Below are positions 1 through 6,762 of a stretch of DNA of 7,724 nucleotides, one piece after another. The stretch comes from an uncultured Oscillibacter sp. (GTDB lineage: Bacteria; Bacillota; Clostridia; Oscillospirales; Oscillospiraceae), in NCBI GenBank assembly GCA_947245315.1, contig CAMXNV010000103.1:1-7724 (forward strand). Reading direction: 5' to 3'. The first letter of the stretch is position 1; each line of letters begins with the position of its first letter. The notes beneath the pieces are model-generated. The model worked only from the letters and a program-made list of their open reading frames with translations. It was not told the origin of the DNA and did no database searches. The position numbers were made by a program, and so were the translations under genes.

Positions 1-120
1 TCCAAAACCCCCGCTCAAACCAATTGCGTGCGGAGAAGTCATTCCGGCTCCGCCGTTCATTCAGGCGCGCCCCCGTATCGTTCCCTCGTACTTCTTTTAC
101 TCTTTTGGACCGTGCACGGC
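1..120. other. Unassigned intergenic DNA at the left edge
   Basis: I see no recognisable gene, RNA or promoter in this stretch. On the minus strand an ATG at 58-60 opens a frame that runs off the window edge after 20 codons. An in-frame TGA sits directly before it, and there is only a loosely placed G-rich stretch as a possible ribosome binding site. The peptide is Gly-rich and not recognisable, so it is not called as a gene. Confidence 0.4.
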
Positions 121-242
121 CCGTTTTCTCGTTTTCTTCTGGAAGAAAAGGAGAAAATGGGGGGTGCATTGCACCAGCCATCGCTGGTTGCCAGGCCCCC
201 TCGCCCGCAAGGGCGAGTACCAGCCCCCTCCCGCGCCGGGAG
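121..242. repeat. Cluster of consecutive hairpins downstream of spoVAE
   Basis: Five inverted repeats follow one another here. (1) 121-139 pairs with 142-160: an A/T-rich, purine/pyrimidine-biased hairpin with 19-nt arms, one mismatch (131/150), one G-T pair and a 2-nt loop. (2) GGTGC 163-167 pairs with GCACC 171-175. (3) ACCAGC 173-178 pairs with GCTGGT 183-188. (4) CTCGCCC 200-206 pairs with GGGCGAG 211-217 around a GCAA loop. (5) CTCCCG 228-233 pairs with CGGGAG 237-242. Hairpins 2 and 3 share bases 173-175, so they exclude each other. Hairpins 4 and 5 sit in similar contexts (CCAGGCCCCCTC and CCAGCCCCCTC) and look like diverged copies of one unit. Read on the minus strand, the cluster begins right after the spoVAE stop and could serve as its 3' end. 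It could also be a dispersed palindromic repeat array. The pairings are read directly; the role is inference. Confidence 0.6.
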
Positions 243-248
243 AGCCCC

Positions 249-605
249 CTACCTCTTACTATCCGGCTTAAACACCGCCGCCATCACGGCGGCAAACAGC
301 ACCGCGGCAGCGATCCCCCCGGCGGTAGCCGTCAGCCCGCCGGTGAACACCCCCAGCCAGCCGTCCACGGCCACGGCCTTCTCCACCCCCTGAGCCAGGG
401 CGTGGCCAAAGCCCGTCAGGGGCACCGTCGCCCCCGCGCCTCCCCAGGTGGCCAGAGGCTCGTAGAGCCCCACGGCGCTGAGGAAAACCCCGGCCACCAC
501 GTAGCCCGTCAGAATCCGGGCGGGAGTGAGCTGGGTCTTGTCAATCAGAATCTGTCCTATGGCGCAGAGCACGCCGCCGCAGAGAAACGCCTTGAGATAT
601 TCCAT
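249..605 (-). CDS. spoVAE: Stage V sporulation protein AE (SpoVAE)
   Basis: A 118-residue, very hydrophobic membrane protein. In Bacillus and Clostridia, SpoVA proteins form the inner-membrane channel that loads dipicolinic acid into the forespore and releases it at germination; SpoVAE is one of the small membrane subunits. Recognition rests on the family pattern: MEYLKAFLCGG at the start, IGQILIDKTQLTPARIL around residues 17-32, then GLYEPL, GGAGATVPLTGFGHAL, FTGGLTATAGGIAAA and a short FKPDSKR end. The ATG at 605 is chosen because AAGGAGGG lies 8-10 nt upstream and the protein then begins as the family does; a longer frame from a GTG at 716 adds 37 unlikely residues. The gene upstream on this strand is an RND pump, not spoVAD or spoVAC, so this copy is separated from its usual upstream partners. 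What lies downstream is outside the window. Identity is confident; its contribution to this cell's channel is inferred from the family. Confidence 0.94.
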   Translation of the reverse strand: MEYLKAFLCGGVLCAIGQILIDKTQLTPARILTGYVVAGVFLSAVGLYEPLATWGGAGATVPLTGFGHALAQGVEKAVAVDGWLGVFTGGLTATAGGIAAAVLFAAVMAAVFKPDSKR

Positions 606-649
606 CGGAAATCCCTCCTTTTGGAAGTCAGTTTCTCCCGGCGGGGGAA

Positions 650-678
650 AATTATGCGCCGCCGGCGCCTTGAAATCC
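650..678 (-). promoter_or_regulatory. Possible forespore (sigma-G-like) promoter of spoVAE
   Basis: On the minus strand CATAATT (650-656) resembles the sigma-G/sigma-F -10 pattern CATnnTA with one mismatch. GGATT (674-678), with about 17 nt between the two, is a poor match to the -35 pattern. The position, about 45 nt before the spoVAE start codon, is suitable, and spoVA genes are known to be under sigma-G control. The boxes lie within the terminator hairpin's loop and tail. The match is weak and offered as a candidate only. Confidence 0.2.
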
Positions 679-690
679 GGCGCCGGCGGC
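651..690 (-). terminator. Likely intrinsic terminator of the efflux operon
   Basis: A perfect 12-bp GC-only stem (658-669 paired with 679-690) has a 9-nt loop. Read on the minus strand it starts 22 nt after the pump's stop codon and is followed by GCATAATTTTCC. The U-tract is broken and modest, but the stem is very strong. On the plus strand no T-run follows, so the orientation fits termination of the leftward efflux operon. The downstream arm and T-rich tail lie where a spoVAE promoter would be expected, so this segment may do two jobs. Confidence 0.65.
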
Positions 691-712
691 ACAGAGAGGG
701 TATCGATCCGGC

Positions 713-3700
713 TCACACGCCGGCGGGGAGCTCCTCCGGGGTCTCCGGGGACTCGGGCGTTTCCGGGGTCTCCGGGGACTCGGGCGTTTCCGGAGCCTCC
801 GGGACCTCCGGCGTCTCCGCGCCCTTGCGCCGGAAGAGGGGCTTCCGGGGCTTCTTGCCGCCCTTCTTTCCCTTGAAGATATGGCTCAGGTTGTCAATCA
901 CCGAGTAGAACACGGGGGTGAACACCAGGGTCACCAGGGTGGAAATCACCATGCCCGAGATCATGGTGATCCCCATGTCCGCCATCATCTCGTTGGTCTC
1001 TCCGATGCCCATGGCCATGGGCACCATGGCCAGGATGGTGGTCAGGGTGGTCATGAGGATGGGCCGGATGCGGAGGGGGCAGGCCTTGAGAATGGCGGTC
1101 TCCCGGTCCTCGCCCCGGGCCCTGCGGATCTTGATGTACTCCACCAGAATGATGGAGGAGTTAACCACCGTGCCCGCCAGCATGATGATGGACACCAGGG
1201 ACAGCATGGACAGGTCCCGGCCCGTCAGCGGCAGGCCGAACAGGGCCCCGGTGAAGGCCACCGGCAGAATCAGCATGACCATGACGGGCATGAGGAAGCT
1301 CTCAAACTGGACCGCCAGGACAAAGTACACCAGCAGCAGGGCCACCGCCAGGGCCAGCAGCAGATCGGTGAAGCTCTCCACCATGGTCTCATAGCTGCCG
1401 TCCGTCTCCACGGCGTAGCCCTGGGGGAAGGTGTAGCCGTCCAGAATCTCCCAGATGGCCGCCGTCATGGCGGCGGTGTCCCCGCTGACGGAGTCGCCGG
1501 AGATGGTCACCTGCCGGGTCTGGTTGGACCGCCGGATGGTCTGGGGAGCCTGCTCCACGGCGACCTCCGCCACGGAGCCTAGGGGCACCGTGCCGCCCAT
1601 GGCGGAGGGCACGCCCATGGATTTCAGCGCGTCCAGGCTCTTGGCCGCCGCGCCGCCGCCCCGGACCACCACGTCCAGCTCCCGGCTGTTGATGGTCACC
1701 TTGGTGGCGGTGGAGCCCGTGAGTTCGGACCGGACCGCCTGGCCGATGGCCGCGGCGGTGAGCCCATACTGAGCGGCGGCCTCCCGGTTCACGGCCACCT
1801 TCACCTGGGGGACCTCCTCGGAGAGGGAGCTGGTCACGTTCACCGCGCCCGGCAGGGCCTCAATCTGGGCAATCAGGTCATTCGCCAGGAACTCCAGGGT
1901 GTCGTAGTCGTCTCCCTCGATGTTCACGGCGATGTCTCCCCCGCCGCCCATCAGGGCCTCGGAGTCCGAGGCGGAGACGGTGATCTCGCACCCCGCGATG
2001 TCCCGCAGGGCCGCCCGGAGGGCCTTGGCAATGTCGTTGCTGCTCCGCGCCCGCTGGGACTTGGAACCGATGTCCAGCATCATGGTGACGGACTCGTCGG
2101 AGGCGATGTAGAACATCTCCTGAATCTCCGGGGTCTCCGCCTCCACAATGGCGCTGACCCGGTCCGCGATGGCGGAGGTCTCGTTCAGCTGGGAGCCAAT
2201 GGGCATGCTGACGCTCAGGTTCACCATGCCCTGGTCCATGTCGGGAATCAGCACCATCTTGGTATTCACCAGGGTGACGCCGAAGAGGACCACCAGGGCG
2301 AAGGAGGCCAGCATCCCCAGGAACAGGTGGTGCACGAAGTAGTCCAGGGTCTTCATGTAGAAGGCGCTGATCTTCCCCACCAGCTTTTTCAGGGGGCCGG
2401 GCTCCTTCCCCGCTTGTCTTTCCTGGCGGCGGCGGACCTTCTCCTCGTCCAGGGTGAAGTAGCACAGCAGCGGCACCAGGGTCAGGGAGATCACCAGGGA
2501 GGCGAAGATCAGCGTGGCGATGGTCAGGCAGAAGTCCTTGAACATCATGCCCGCCATGCCGCCGGTGAGGGCCAGGGGGACGAAGACCGCCTCGGTGGTC
2601 AGGGTGGAGGCCAGGACGGAGGAGGTGACCTCCTTGGCGCCCTCGATGCAGGCGCTCCGGCGGTCGTGCCCGTCGGCGGAGAAGCGGTAGATGTTCTCCA
2701 GGACCACGATGGAGTTGTCCACGATCATGCCCACGCCCATGGCGATGCCCCCTAGGGACATCATGTTCAGCGTCAGGCCGAAGCCGTACATAATGAGGAG
2801 CACCGTCAGAATGCAGATGGGCATGGAGACGGCGATGGTCAGCGTGGCCCCGCCCCGGCGGAGGAACAGGAGGACCACCAGGGCCGCCAGAAGCACGCCC
2901 TGGAGGATGTTCTGATAGGCCGCGTCCACGGTCTGGTTGATGTAGTCGCTGGCCAGGTAGGGGGCGGACCAGCGGAGGCTGGGGTTCTCCTCCTTCAGCT
3001 CCTCCAGGCGCTTCACCACCTGCTCGGAGACGTAGACCTCATTGGCGGAGGACTGCTTGGAGACCTGGAGGACCACACAGGCGGACTCGCCGGACTTGGC
3101 CATGGCGTCCATGTCCTTGTCCTCCAGGGTGACGTTGGCCACCTCGGACAGGCGCACCGTCCCGCCGGTGGGCAGGGCGAGAATCATGTTCTGCACATCC
3201 TGCACCGTCCGGAACTTGGCGTCGGTGGAGACCGTCAGCTTCTTGGAGCCGCTCTCCAGGCTGCCGCCGGGGTAGATCAGGTTCTGCCCCGCCAGGAACT
3301 GGGAGATGTAGGAGGTGGACAGGCCGTAGCCCGCCGCCCGGGTGGGGTCCAGCTCCACGGCGATCTGCTGCTCCACGCCGCCGTTGACGGTGACCTGGGC
3401 CACGCCGTTGATCCGCTCCAGGGCGGGGACCACCACGTCGTCCGCCAGGCTCTGGAGCTGGGCCAGGTCGTCGCCCGTGAGGGCGATCATGGCCGTGGGC
3501 ATCAGGGCACTGAGGTTCATGTTGACGATCACCGGGTCCATGGCGTCCTCCGGGAGGCTCACCATGTCGAACTGCTCCCGGAGCTTGGTGGCGGCGATGT
3601 CCAGGTCCGTGCCCTCCACGTAGGTGATCTGAATCTGACAGGACCCGTCGGAGGAGGTGGAGGAGATTTCGTCCACGCCCTGGACGGACATGATGGCGCT

Positions 3701-3904
3701 CTCCAGGGGCCGGGTGACCAGCTCCTCGATGTCGCTGGGGTTGGCCCCGTTGTAGTAGCACGCCACCACCGCCATGGGCATCTCCATGTCCGGCATCAGG
3801 GCCATCTGGAGCTGGGTGGCGTACATCAGGCCGAACACACAGATCAGAATGCTGGCCAGGATGGTGGCGACTTTATGCTGGATACTGGCTTTGGCGATAC
3901 TCAT
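713..3904 (-). CDS. RND-family efflux pump, inner-membrane subunit (AcrB/HAE-like)
   Basis: A 1063-residue cation-driven exporter of the AcrB/MMPL-like RND family, full length (AcrB is 1049). It shows the two-fold RND layout: TM1 at about 12-30, a large extracytoplasmic loop about 31-330, TM2-TM6 about 330-482, TM7 about 528-545, a second large loop about 550-845, and TM8-TM12 about 846-1000. TM4 carries GMIVDNSIVVLENIYR (D396-N397, where AcrB has D407-D408). TM10 carries GTVVNSSIILVEY, with N915 at the place of AcrB K940. The ATG at 3904 is chosen because it lies 1 bp after the adaptor's TAA, has GGGAGGAG just upstream and gives the normal family N-terminus; an earlier ATG at 4000 would add 32 Arg/Pro-rich residues inside the adaptor gene. 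After TM12 comes a basic stretch (1011-1027) and a Pro/Glu/Thr tail (1030-1060) built on a DNA tandem repeat. Substrate is unknown: drug, lipid, siderophore or peptide are all possible. Confidence 0.97.
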   Translation of the reverse strand: MSIAKASIQHKVATILASILICVFGLMYATQLQMALMPDMEMPMAVVACYYNGANPSDIEELVTRPLESAIMSVQGVDEISSTSSDGSCQIQITYVEGTDLDIAATKLREQFDMVSLPEDAMDPVIVNMNLSALMPTAMIALTGDDLAQLQSLADDVVVPALERINGVAQVTVNGGVEQQIAVELDPTRAAGYGLSTSYISQFLAGQNLIYPGGSLESGSKKLTVSTDAKFRTVQDVQNMILALPTGGTVRLSEVANVTLEDKDMDAMAKSGESACVVLQVSKQSSANEVYVSEQVVKRLEELKEENPSLRWSAPYLASDYINQTVDAAYQNILQGVLLAALVVLLFLRRGGATLTIAVSMPICILTVLLIMYGFGLTLNMMSLGGIAMGVGMIVDNSIVVLENIYRFSADGHDRRSACIEGAKEVTSSVLASTLTTEAVFVPLALTGGMAGMMFKDFCLTIATLIFASLVISLTLVPLLCYFTLDEEKVRRRQERQAGKEPGPLKKLVGKISAFYMKTLDYFVHHLFLGMLASFALVVLFGVTLVNTKMVLIPDMDQGMVNLSVSMPIGSQLNETSAIADRVSAIVEAETPEIQEMFYIASDESVTMMLDIGSKSQRARSSNDIAKALRAALRDIAGCEITVSASDSEALMGGGGDIAVNIEGDDYDTLEFLANDLIAQIEALPGAVNVTSSLSEEVPQVKVAVNREAAAQYGLTAAAIGQAVRSELTGSTATKVTINSRELDVVVRGGGAAAKSLDALKSMGVPSAMGGTVPLGSVAEVAVEQAPQTIRRSNQTRQVTISGDSVSGDTAAMTAAIWEILDGYTFPQGYAVETDGSYETMVESFTDLLLALAVALLLVYFVLAVQFESFLMPVMVMLILPVAFTGALFGLPLTGRDLSMLSLVSIIMLAGTVVNSSIILVEYIKIRRARGEDRETAILKACPLRIRPILMTTLTTILAMVPMAMGIGETNEMMADMGITMISGMVISTLVTLVFTPVFYSVIDNLSHIFKGKKGGKKPRKPLFRRKGAETPEVPEAPETPESPETPETPESPETPEELPAGV
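735..788. repeat. Perfect 27-bp tandem repeat, two copies, in the pump's 3' end
   Basis: Bases 735-761 and 762-788 are identical, and the match runs a few bases further to 793. The 27-bp unit is nine codons, so copy-number change would keep the reading frame. It encodes a PETPESPET-type repeat in the predicted cytoplasmic tail of the RND protein. Upstream codons (789-826) encode similar but degenerate PE-rich sequence, which suggests growth by repeated slippage. Confidence 0.95.
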
Positions 3905-3905
3905 C

Positions 3906-5150
3906 TTACTCCTCCCGGCCCGTTTCGTCCTGGGGCGCGGCGTCCTCATCGGTCTCCGGGCTCTCTGCGCCGCCCGCCGGGGCGGACTCGCCGGAGACAA
4001 TGCGCACCGGGTCGCCGTCGCTGAGGTAGGCCTGGCCCACGGTGACCAGCTGCTGCCCGGCGCTGAGGCCGGAGAGGACCTCCGTCACCCCGTTGCCCGT
4101 GAGGCCCGTGAGGACCTCCACGTACTTGGCCGCGCCGTTCTCCACGACGAAGACATACTGGGTCTCCCCCCGGGTCAGCACCGCCTCCGTGGGCACCACG
4201 ATGGTGTCCTCGGACACGTCGGTGTGGAAGGTCACGTCGGCAAACATGCCCGCCAGGAGCCCGTCGGCGTCGGAGGGCAGGGTGAGGGTGACGGTATAGA
4301 GCCGGGTCTGCATGTTGGCCGCCCGCTCCACGGAGCGGATCACCGCCTCGAAGGTCTGGTTCGCCGCGCTGACGGAGACGTCCGCCGTGTCCCCGGCGGA
4401 CAGCTTGGGCACCAGGGCCTCGGAGACCTGGACCACGGCCTTCATCTGCTCCACCCCGTCGATGACCGCCACGGGCATGGTGGTGGAGGTAAAACCTCCC
4501 TCAGTGGCGTTCATGGTCACCAGGGTGCCGCTGCTGGGGGCGATGACATTCCCCCGGGCGTCCACGTTCTCCAGGACGGTGTTCAGCTGCTCCACGCTGC
4601 TGAGGGCGTTCTGCATCCCCGCCTCCAGCTGGGAGAGGGTGGAGTTCCGCTGGGCCACGGCGGTCTGGAGCTGGAGCTCCGCCTGGTCGATCTCCACCTG
4701 GGAGGCCGCGCCGATCTCGTAGAGCTCCTTCAGGTCCCGGACGCTCTTCTCCAGCAGGGCAATCTGCTTTTCAAAGACGGCGGACTGGTCGTTGTAGCTC
4801 TGGACCGAGGAGCGATAGCTGATGCTGGCCGCGTTTTGGGAGGCCAGGGTGCTCCCCAGGTCCAGGGTGCACAGCACGTCTCCCGCCTGGACCTCGTCCC
4901 CCGCCTCGGCGTAGACGGCGGTGCACTTGGCACTGGTGGCCACCATGATGGTGGCCTCGTCCTCGGCCACCAGCTGGCCGGAGACCGTGTTTTCCGTATA
5001 GATGGTGTCCGCCCCGATCTCCTCAATCTGGACGGCAATGCCGGCGGGGGCCTCCTCCTCCGGGGCCTCGCCGGAGCCGCCTCCGCAGGCGGCCAGGGAC
5101 AGCGCCAGCAGGGCCGCCAGCCCCGCCGCCAGGATTCTCTTCTTCGTCAT
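3906..5150 (-). CDS. RND efflux periplasmic adaptor / membrane fusion lipoprotein (HlyD/AcrA-like)
   Basis: A 414-residue adaptor linking the RND pump to the TolC-like duct. Residues 1-22 form a lipoprotein signal (KKR, hydrophobic stretch, lipobox LAAC with C22), so the mature protein should be lipid-anchored outside the cytoplasmic membrane. The lipoyl/barrel-sandwich half-motifs are at about 64-98 (AEAGDEVQAGDVLCTLD) and 200-222 (APSSGTLVTMNATEGG). Between them lies an alpha-helical coiled-coil hairpin at about 103-195. At its tip, L143 and S150 match the spacing of L and S in the RxxxLxxxxxxS motif that AcrA-type adaptors use to touch TolC; the Arg (138) is one residue off. Beta-barrel and membrane-proximal parts follow at about 225-385, then an acidic tail (385-414). 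The ATG at 5150 has GGAGG 6 nt upstream. It lies 88 bp after the tolC-like stop and 1 bp before the pump, which implies co-transcription and probably translational coupling with the pump. Confidence 0.96.
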   Translation of the reverse strand: MTKKRILAAGLAALLALSLAACGGGSGEAPEEEAPAGIAVQIEEIGADTIYTENTVSGQLVAEDEATIMVATSAKCTAVYAEAGDEVQAGDVLCTLDLGSTLASQNAASISYRSSVQSYNDQSAVFEKQIALLEKSVRDLKELYEIGAASQVEIDQAELQLQTAVAQRNSTLSQLEAGMQNALSSVEQLNTVLENVDARGNVIAPSSGTLVTMNATEGGFTSTTMPVAVIDGVEQMKAVVQVSEALVPKLSAGDTADVSVSAANQTFEAVIRSVERAANMQTRLYTVTLTLPSDADGLLAGMFADVTFHTDVSEDTIVVPTEAVLTRGETQYVFVVENGAAKYVEVLTGLTGNGVTEVLSGLSAGQQLVTVGQAYLSDGDPVRIVSGESAPAGGAESPETDEDAAPQDETGREE

Positions 5151-5238
5151 GTGGTTCCTCCAAAGTCTTCTATGTTGGCCGCCTTGCGGCGGACCCGGAT
5201 GTCCTCCGGGGAAATAAGTACGTTCTCTTGAGGAAGGG
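5151..5238 (-). other. Intercistronic segment with two hairpins and a coding-like open frame
   Basis: This 88-bp gap separates the tolC-like stop from the adaptor start. It contains CCCGGA (5194-5199) paired with TCCGGG (5205-5210), and a GCCGC/GCGGC hairpin near 5179-5191. On the minus strand one frame is open right through it with GC-rich third positions, reading ISPEDIRVRRKAANIEDFGG near its end, and stops at a TGA that overlaps the adaptor start as ATGA. There is no ATG, GTG or TTG start in that frame within the gap, so it is not called as a gene. It may be a relic of a lost or longer coding sequence. The adaptor's GGAGG ribosome binding site lies in its last codons. Confidence 0.4.
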
Positions 5239-6678
5239 TTACGTCCCCGTCTGGCCGCTGTTCATCACGCCGTAGTTCACGGCCCAGTAGTAGGTCCGGA
5301 AGGCGGTGAACAGGTTCCGCCGGGCGGTGGCCACGGCGTCCTTAGCCTCGGCCAGGTCGTCCTCCGCGTCCAGCAGGGCGTTGTGGGAGATGGTCCCCTG
5401 ACGGTACTTCATCTCCATGGAGGCATAGCTGCTCTCCTGGTAGGACAGGGAGGTCAGAGCGGAGTTCAGCACCTGCCGGTAGTCCTTGACGGAGTCGAAG
5501 GCGCTGCGGAAGTTCATCTCAAAGGTCTGCACCGACATCTGGTACTCGTACTTGGCCGACTCGTAGGTGTGCCGGGCCGTCCGGTATCCATAGGTAGTCC
5601 GGGCATTGGCGTCGTTGGCGTCGTCAAAGGTATCGCTGGCCTCGTCCAGTTTTTTCTTGGCCGCGAAGAGGTCATAGCTCCGCATTTTGGCGTCCGCCAG
5701 GTCCTGCTTGTAGTCCATGCTGTCAAACAGGCCCTGGGCCAGCTCCGGCAGAGGACCCAGCACCAGGGCGCCGTTGAGGCCGGCCCCGATCATGGTCTGC
5801 ATCTGGAGCTTGCAGCGCCGGAGGTTCATCTCCAGGGTGCTCAGGCTGCTTTGCAGCTGGGCCTTGCCGTTCTTCACCTGCTCCAGGGTCAGGGCGGAAA
5901 TCTGCCCCAGCTTATAGCGGAGCTCCATCTCCTCCAGGCTCCGGTTCACGGCGGCCAGGTTCCGCTGGAGGGTGGCCTTGGTCTGCTCCAGCTCCAGGAT
6001 GGCGAAGTAGAGGGATTCCGCGCCCACCACCGTCAGGTCCTGGGCGTTCTGGAGCTGCCGCTTGGCGGCGGCGGAGTCCCGCTGGAGCTTGCCCGTGGTC
6101 AGGTCCGACATGGTGCTGGTAATGGCCCCGTAGGAGCTGGCCAGGTTGGAGATCACGTAGCCCTGCATGGCCCCCTCCATGGGGGAGGCCACGGGAATCT
6201 GGGCGTACATGCTCTGGGTGTACTCCAGGCTGCTGAGCTGGCCGGACAGGTCCACGTACATCTGGGTGTAGTCCATGGCGTCGATGGAGGCGATGGACTC
6301 CCGGAGCATCTTGGCCGTGAGGCTCCCCTCCAGCACCCGGTCCTTCAGATCCTCAAAGGCCAGATAGCGGAAGTCGTCCTCTCCGGTGAAGACCAGCTCG
6401 TCTTCCATGGTGCTGTCCGCGGCGGTGCCCCCGGAGGGCTCCTCCGGCAGCACCACGATGGGCTTTCCGTCCTCCTCGGGAAGGGCCGCCTCCCCGGCGC
6501 TCTCCTCCCCGGCAGCGGGCTCCGCTCCGGCGGTCTCCTCTCCGGCCGCCGTTTCTCCAGCCGCCGTTTCTCCGGCGGGCTTTTCCGTCTCCTCCTCGGT
6601 CTGCGCCAGGGCGGGGACGGCGCACAGGGACAGCGCCAGGGCCGCCGCCAGCAGCAGCGCGATCCATTGTTTCCTCAT
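5239..6678 (-). CDS. Secreted TolC-like efflux protein (OEP family), apparently without a normal beta-barrel
   Basis: A 479-residue exported protein that should form the exit duct of the pump. Residues 1-25 are a signal peptide (MRKQWIALLL, cleavage likely after VPALA). Residues about 27-95 are a low-complexity acidic linker of Ala-Gly-Glu units (AAGETAAGEE type). The rest is mostly helical and shows the two OEP pseudo-repeats. The first ends with RYKLGQISALTLEQVKNGKA (254-273) and a long helix to MIGAG (296-300); the second ends with KYRQGTISHNALLDAEDDLA (424-443) and a helix to YYWAVNYG (463-470). In E. coli TolC each repeat carries two membrane strands. Here the matching places are short: about 158-190 in the first repeat, and only about 355-365 in the second. 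The ATG at 6678 has AAGGAGG 5 nt upstream; the frame extends to 6795 but those residues are not family-like and precede the signal peptide. It is followed by the adaptor and pump genes. The family call is good; the barrel loss is inference. Confidence 0.9.
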   Translation of the reverse strand: MRKQWIALLLAAALALSLCAVPALAQTEEETEKPAGETAAGETAAGEETAGAEPAAGEESAGEAALPEEDGKPIVVLPEEPSGGTAADSTMEDELVFTGEDDFRYLAFEDLKDRVLEGSLTAKMLRESIASIDAMDYTQMYVDLSGQLSSLEYTQSMYAQIPVASPMEGAMQGYVISNLASSYGAITSTMSDLTTGKLQRDSAAAKRQLQNAQDLTVVGAESLYFAILELEQTKATLQRNLAAVNRSLEEMELRYKLGQISALTLEQVKNGKAQLQSSLSTLEMNLRRCKLQMQTMIGAGLNGALVLGPLPELAQGLFDSMDYKQDLADAKMRSYDLFAAKKKLDEASDTFDDANDANARTTYGYRTARHTYESAKYEYQMSVQTFEMNFRSAFDSVKDYRQVLNSALTSLSYQESSYASMEMKYRQGTISHNALLDAEDDLAEAKDAVATARRNLFTAFRTYYWAVNYGVMNSGQTGT

Positions 6679-6721
6679 GTGGTCCTCCTTGTCTATGTAT
6701 GGTTCTTCGCAGTTCTCAAAA

Positions 6722-6744
6722 CGCGGGGCGTCTCCGCTCCCGCG
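6722..6744 (-). other. GC hairpin followed by TTTT in the tolC-like leader
   Basis: CGCGGG (6722-6727) pairs with CCCGCG (6739-6744) around an 11-nt loop. On the minus strand the structure is followed directly by TTTTG. It lies between the internal promoter (6763-6791) and the tolC-like start at 6678. It could be a weak intrinsic terminator that trims read-through from tetR, or an mRNA leader structure. The stem is short and the T-run only four bases, so this is tentative. Confidence 0.3.
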
Positions 6745-6762
6745 GGGGTTTCCCGTCTCTTT

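Noticed and set aside
1..60. Minus-strand ATG at 58-60 opening a frame that leaves the window
   Set aside because: Only 20 codons are visible, the peptide is Gly-rich and unrecognisable, and no well-placed ribosome binding site is seen.
735..788. Tandem repeat as a CRISPR or minisatellite array
   Set aside because: The two units are directly adjacent with no spacers, lie inside a coding frame and encode a PE repeat.
3905..4000. Longer pump start at 4000
   Set aside because: It adds an Arg/Pro-rich stretch before the normal RND N-terminus and overlaps the adaptor gene; the ATG at 3904 has GGGAGGAG right before it.
3774..5231. Plus-strand open frame of 485 codons antisense to the adaptor
   Set aside because: Same antisense composition; the minus strand has a lipoprotein signal, adaptor domains and a good ribosome binding site.
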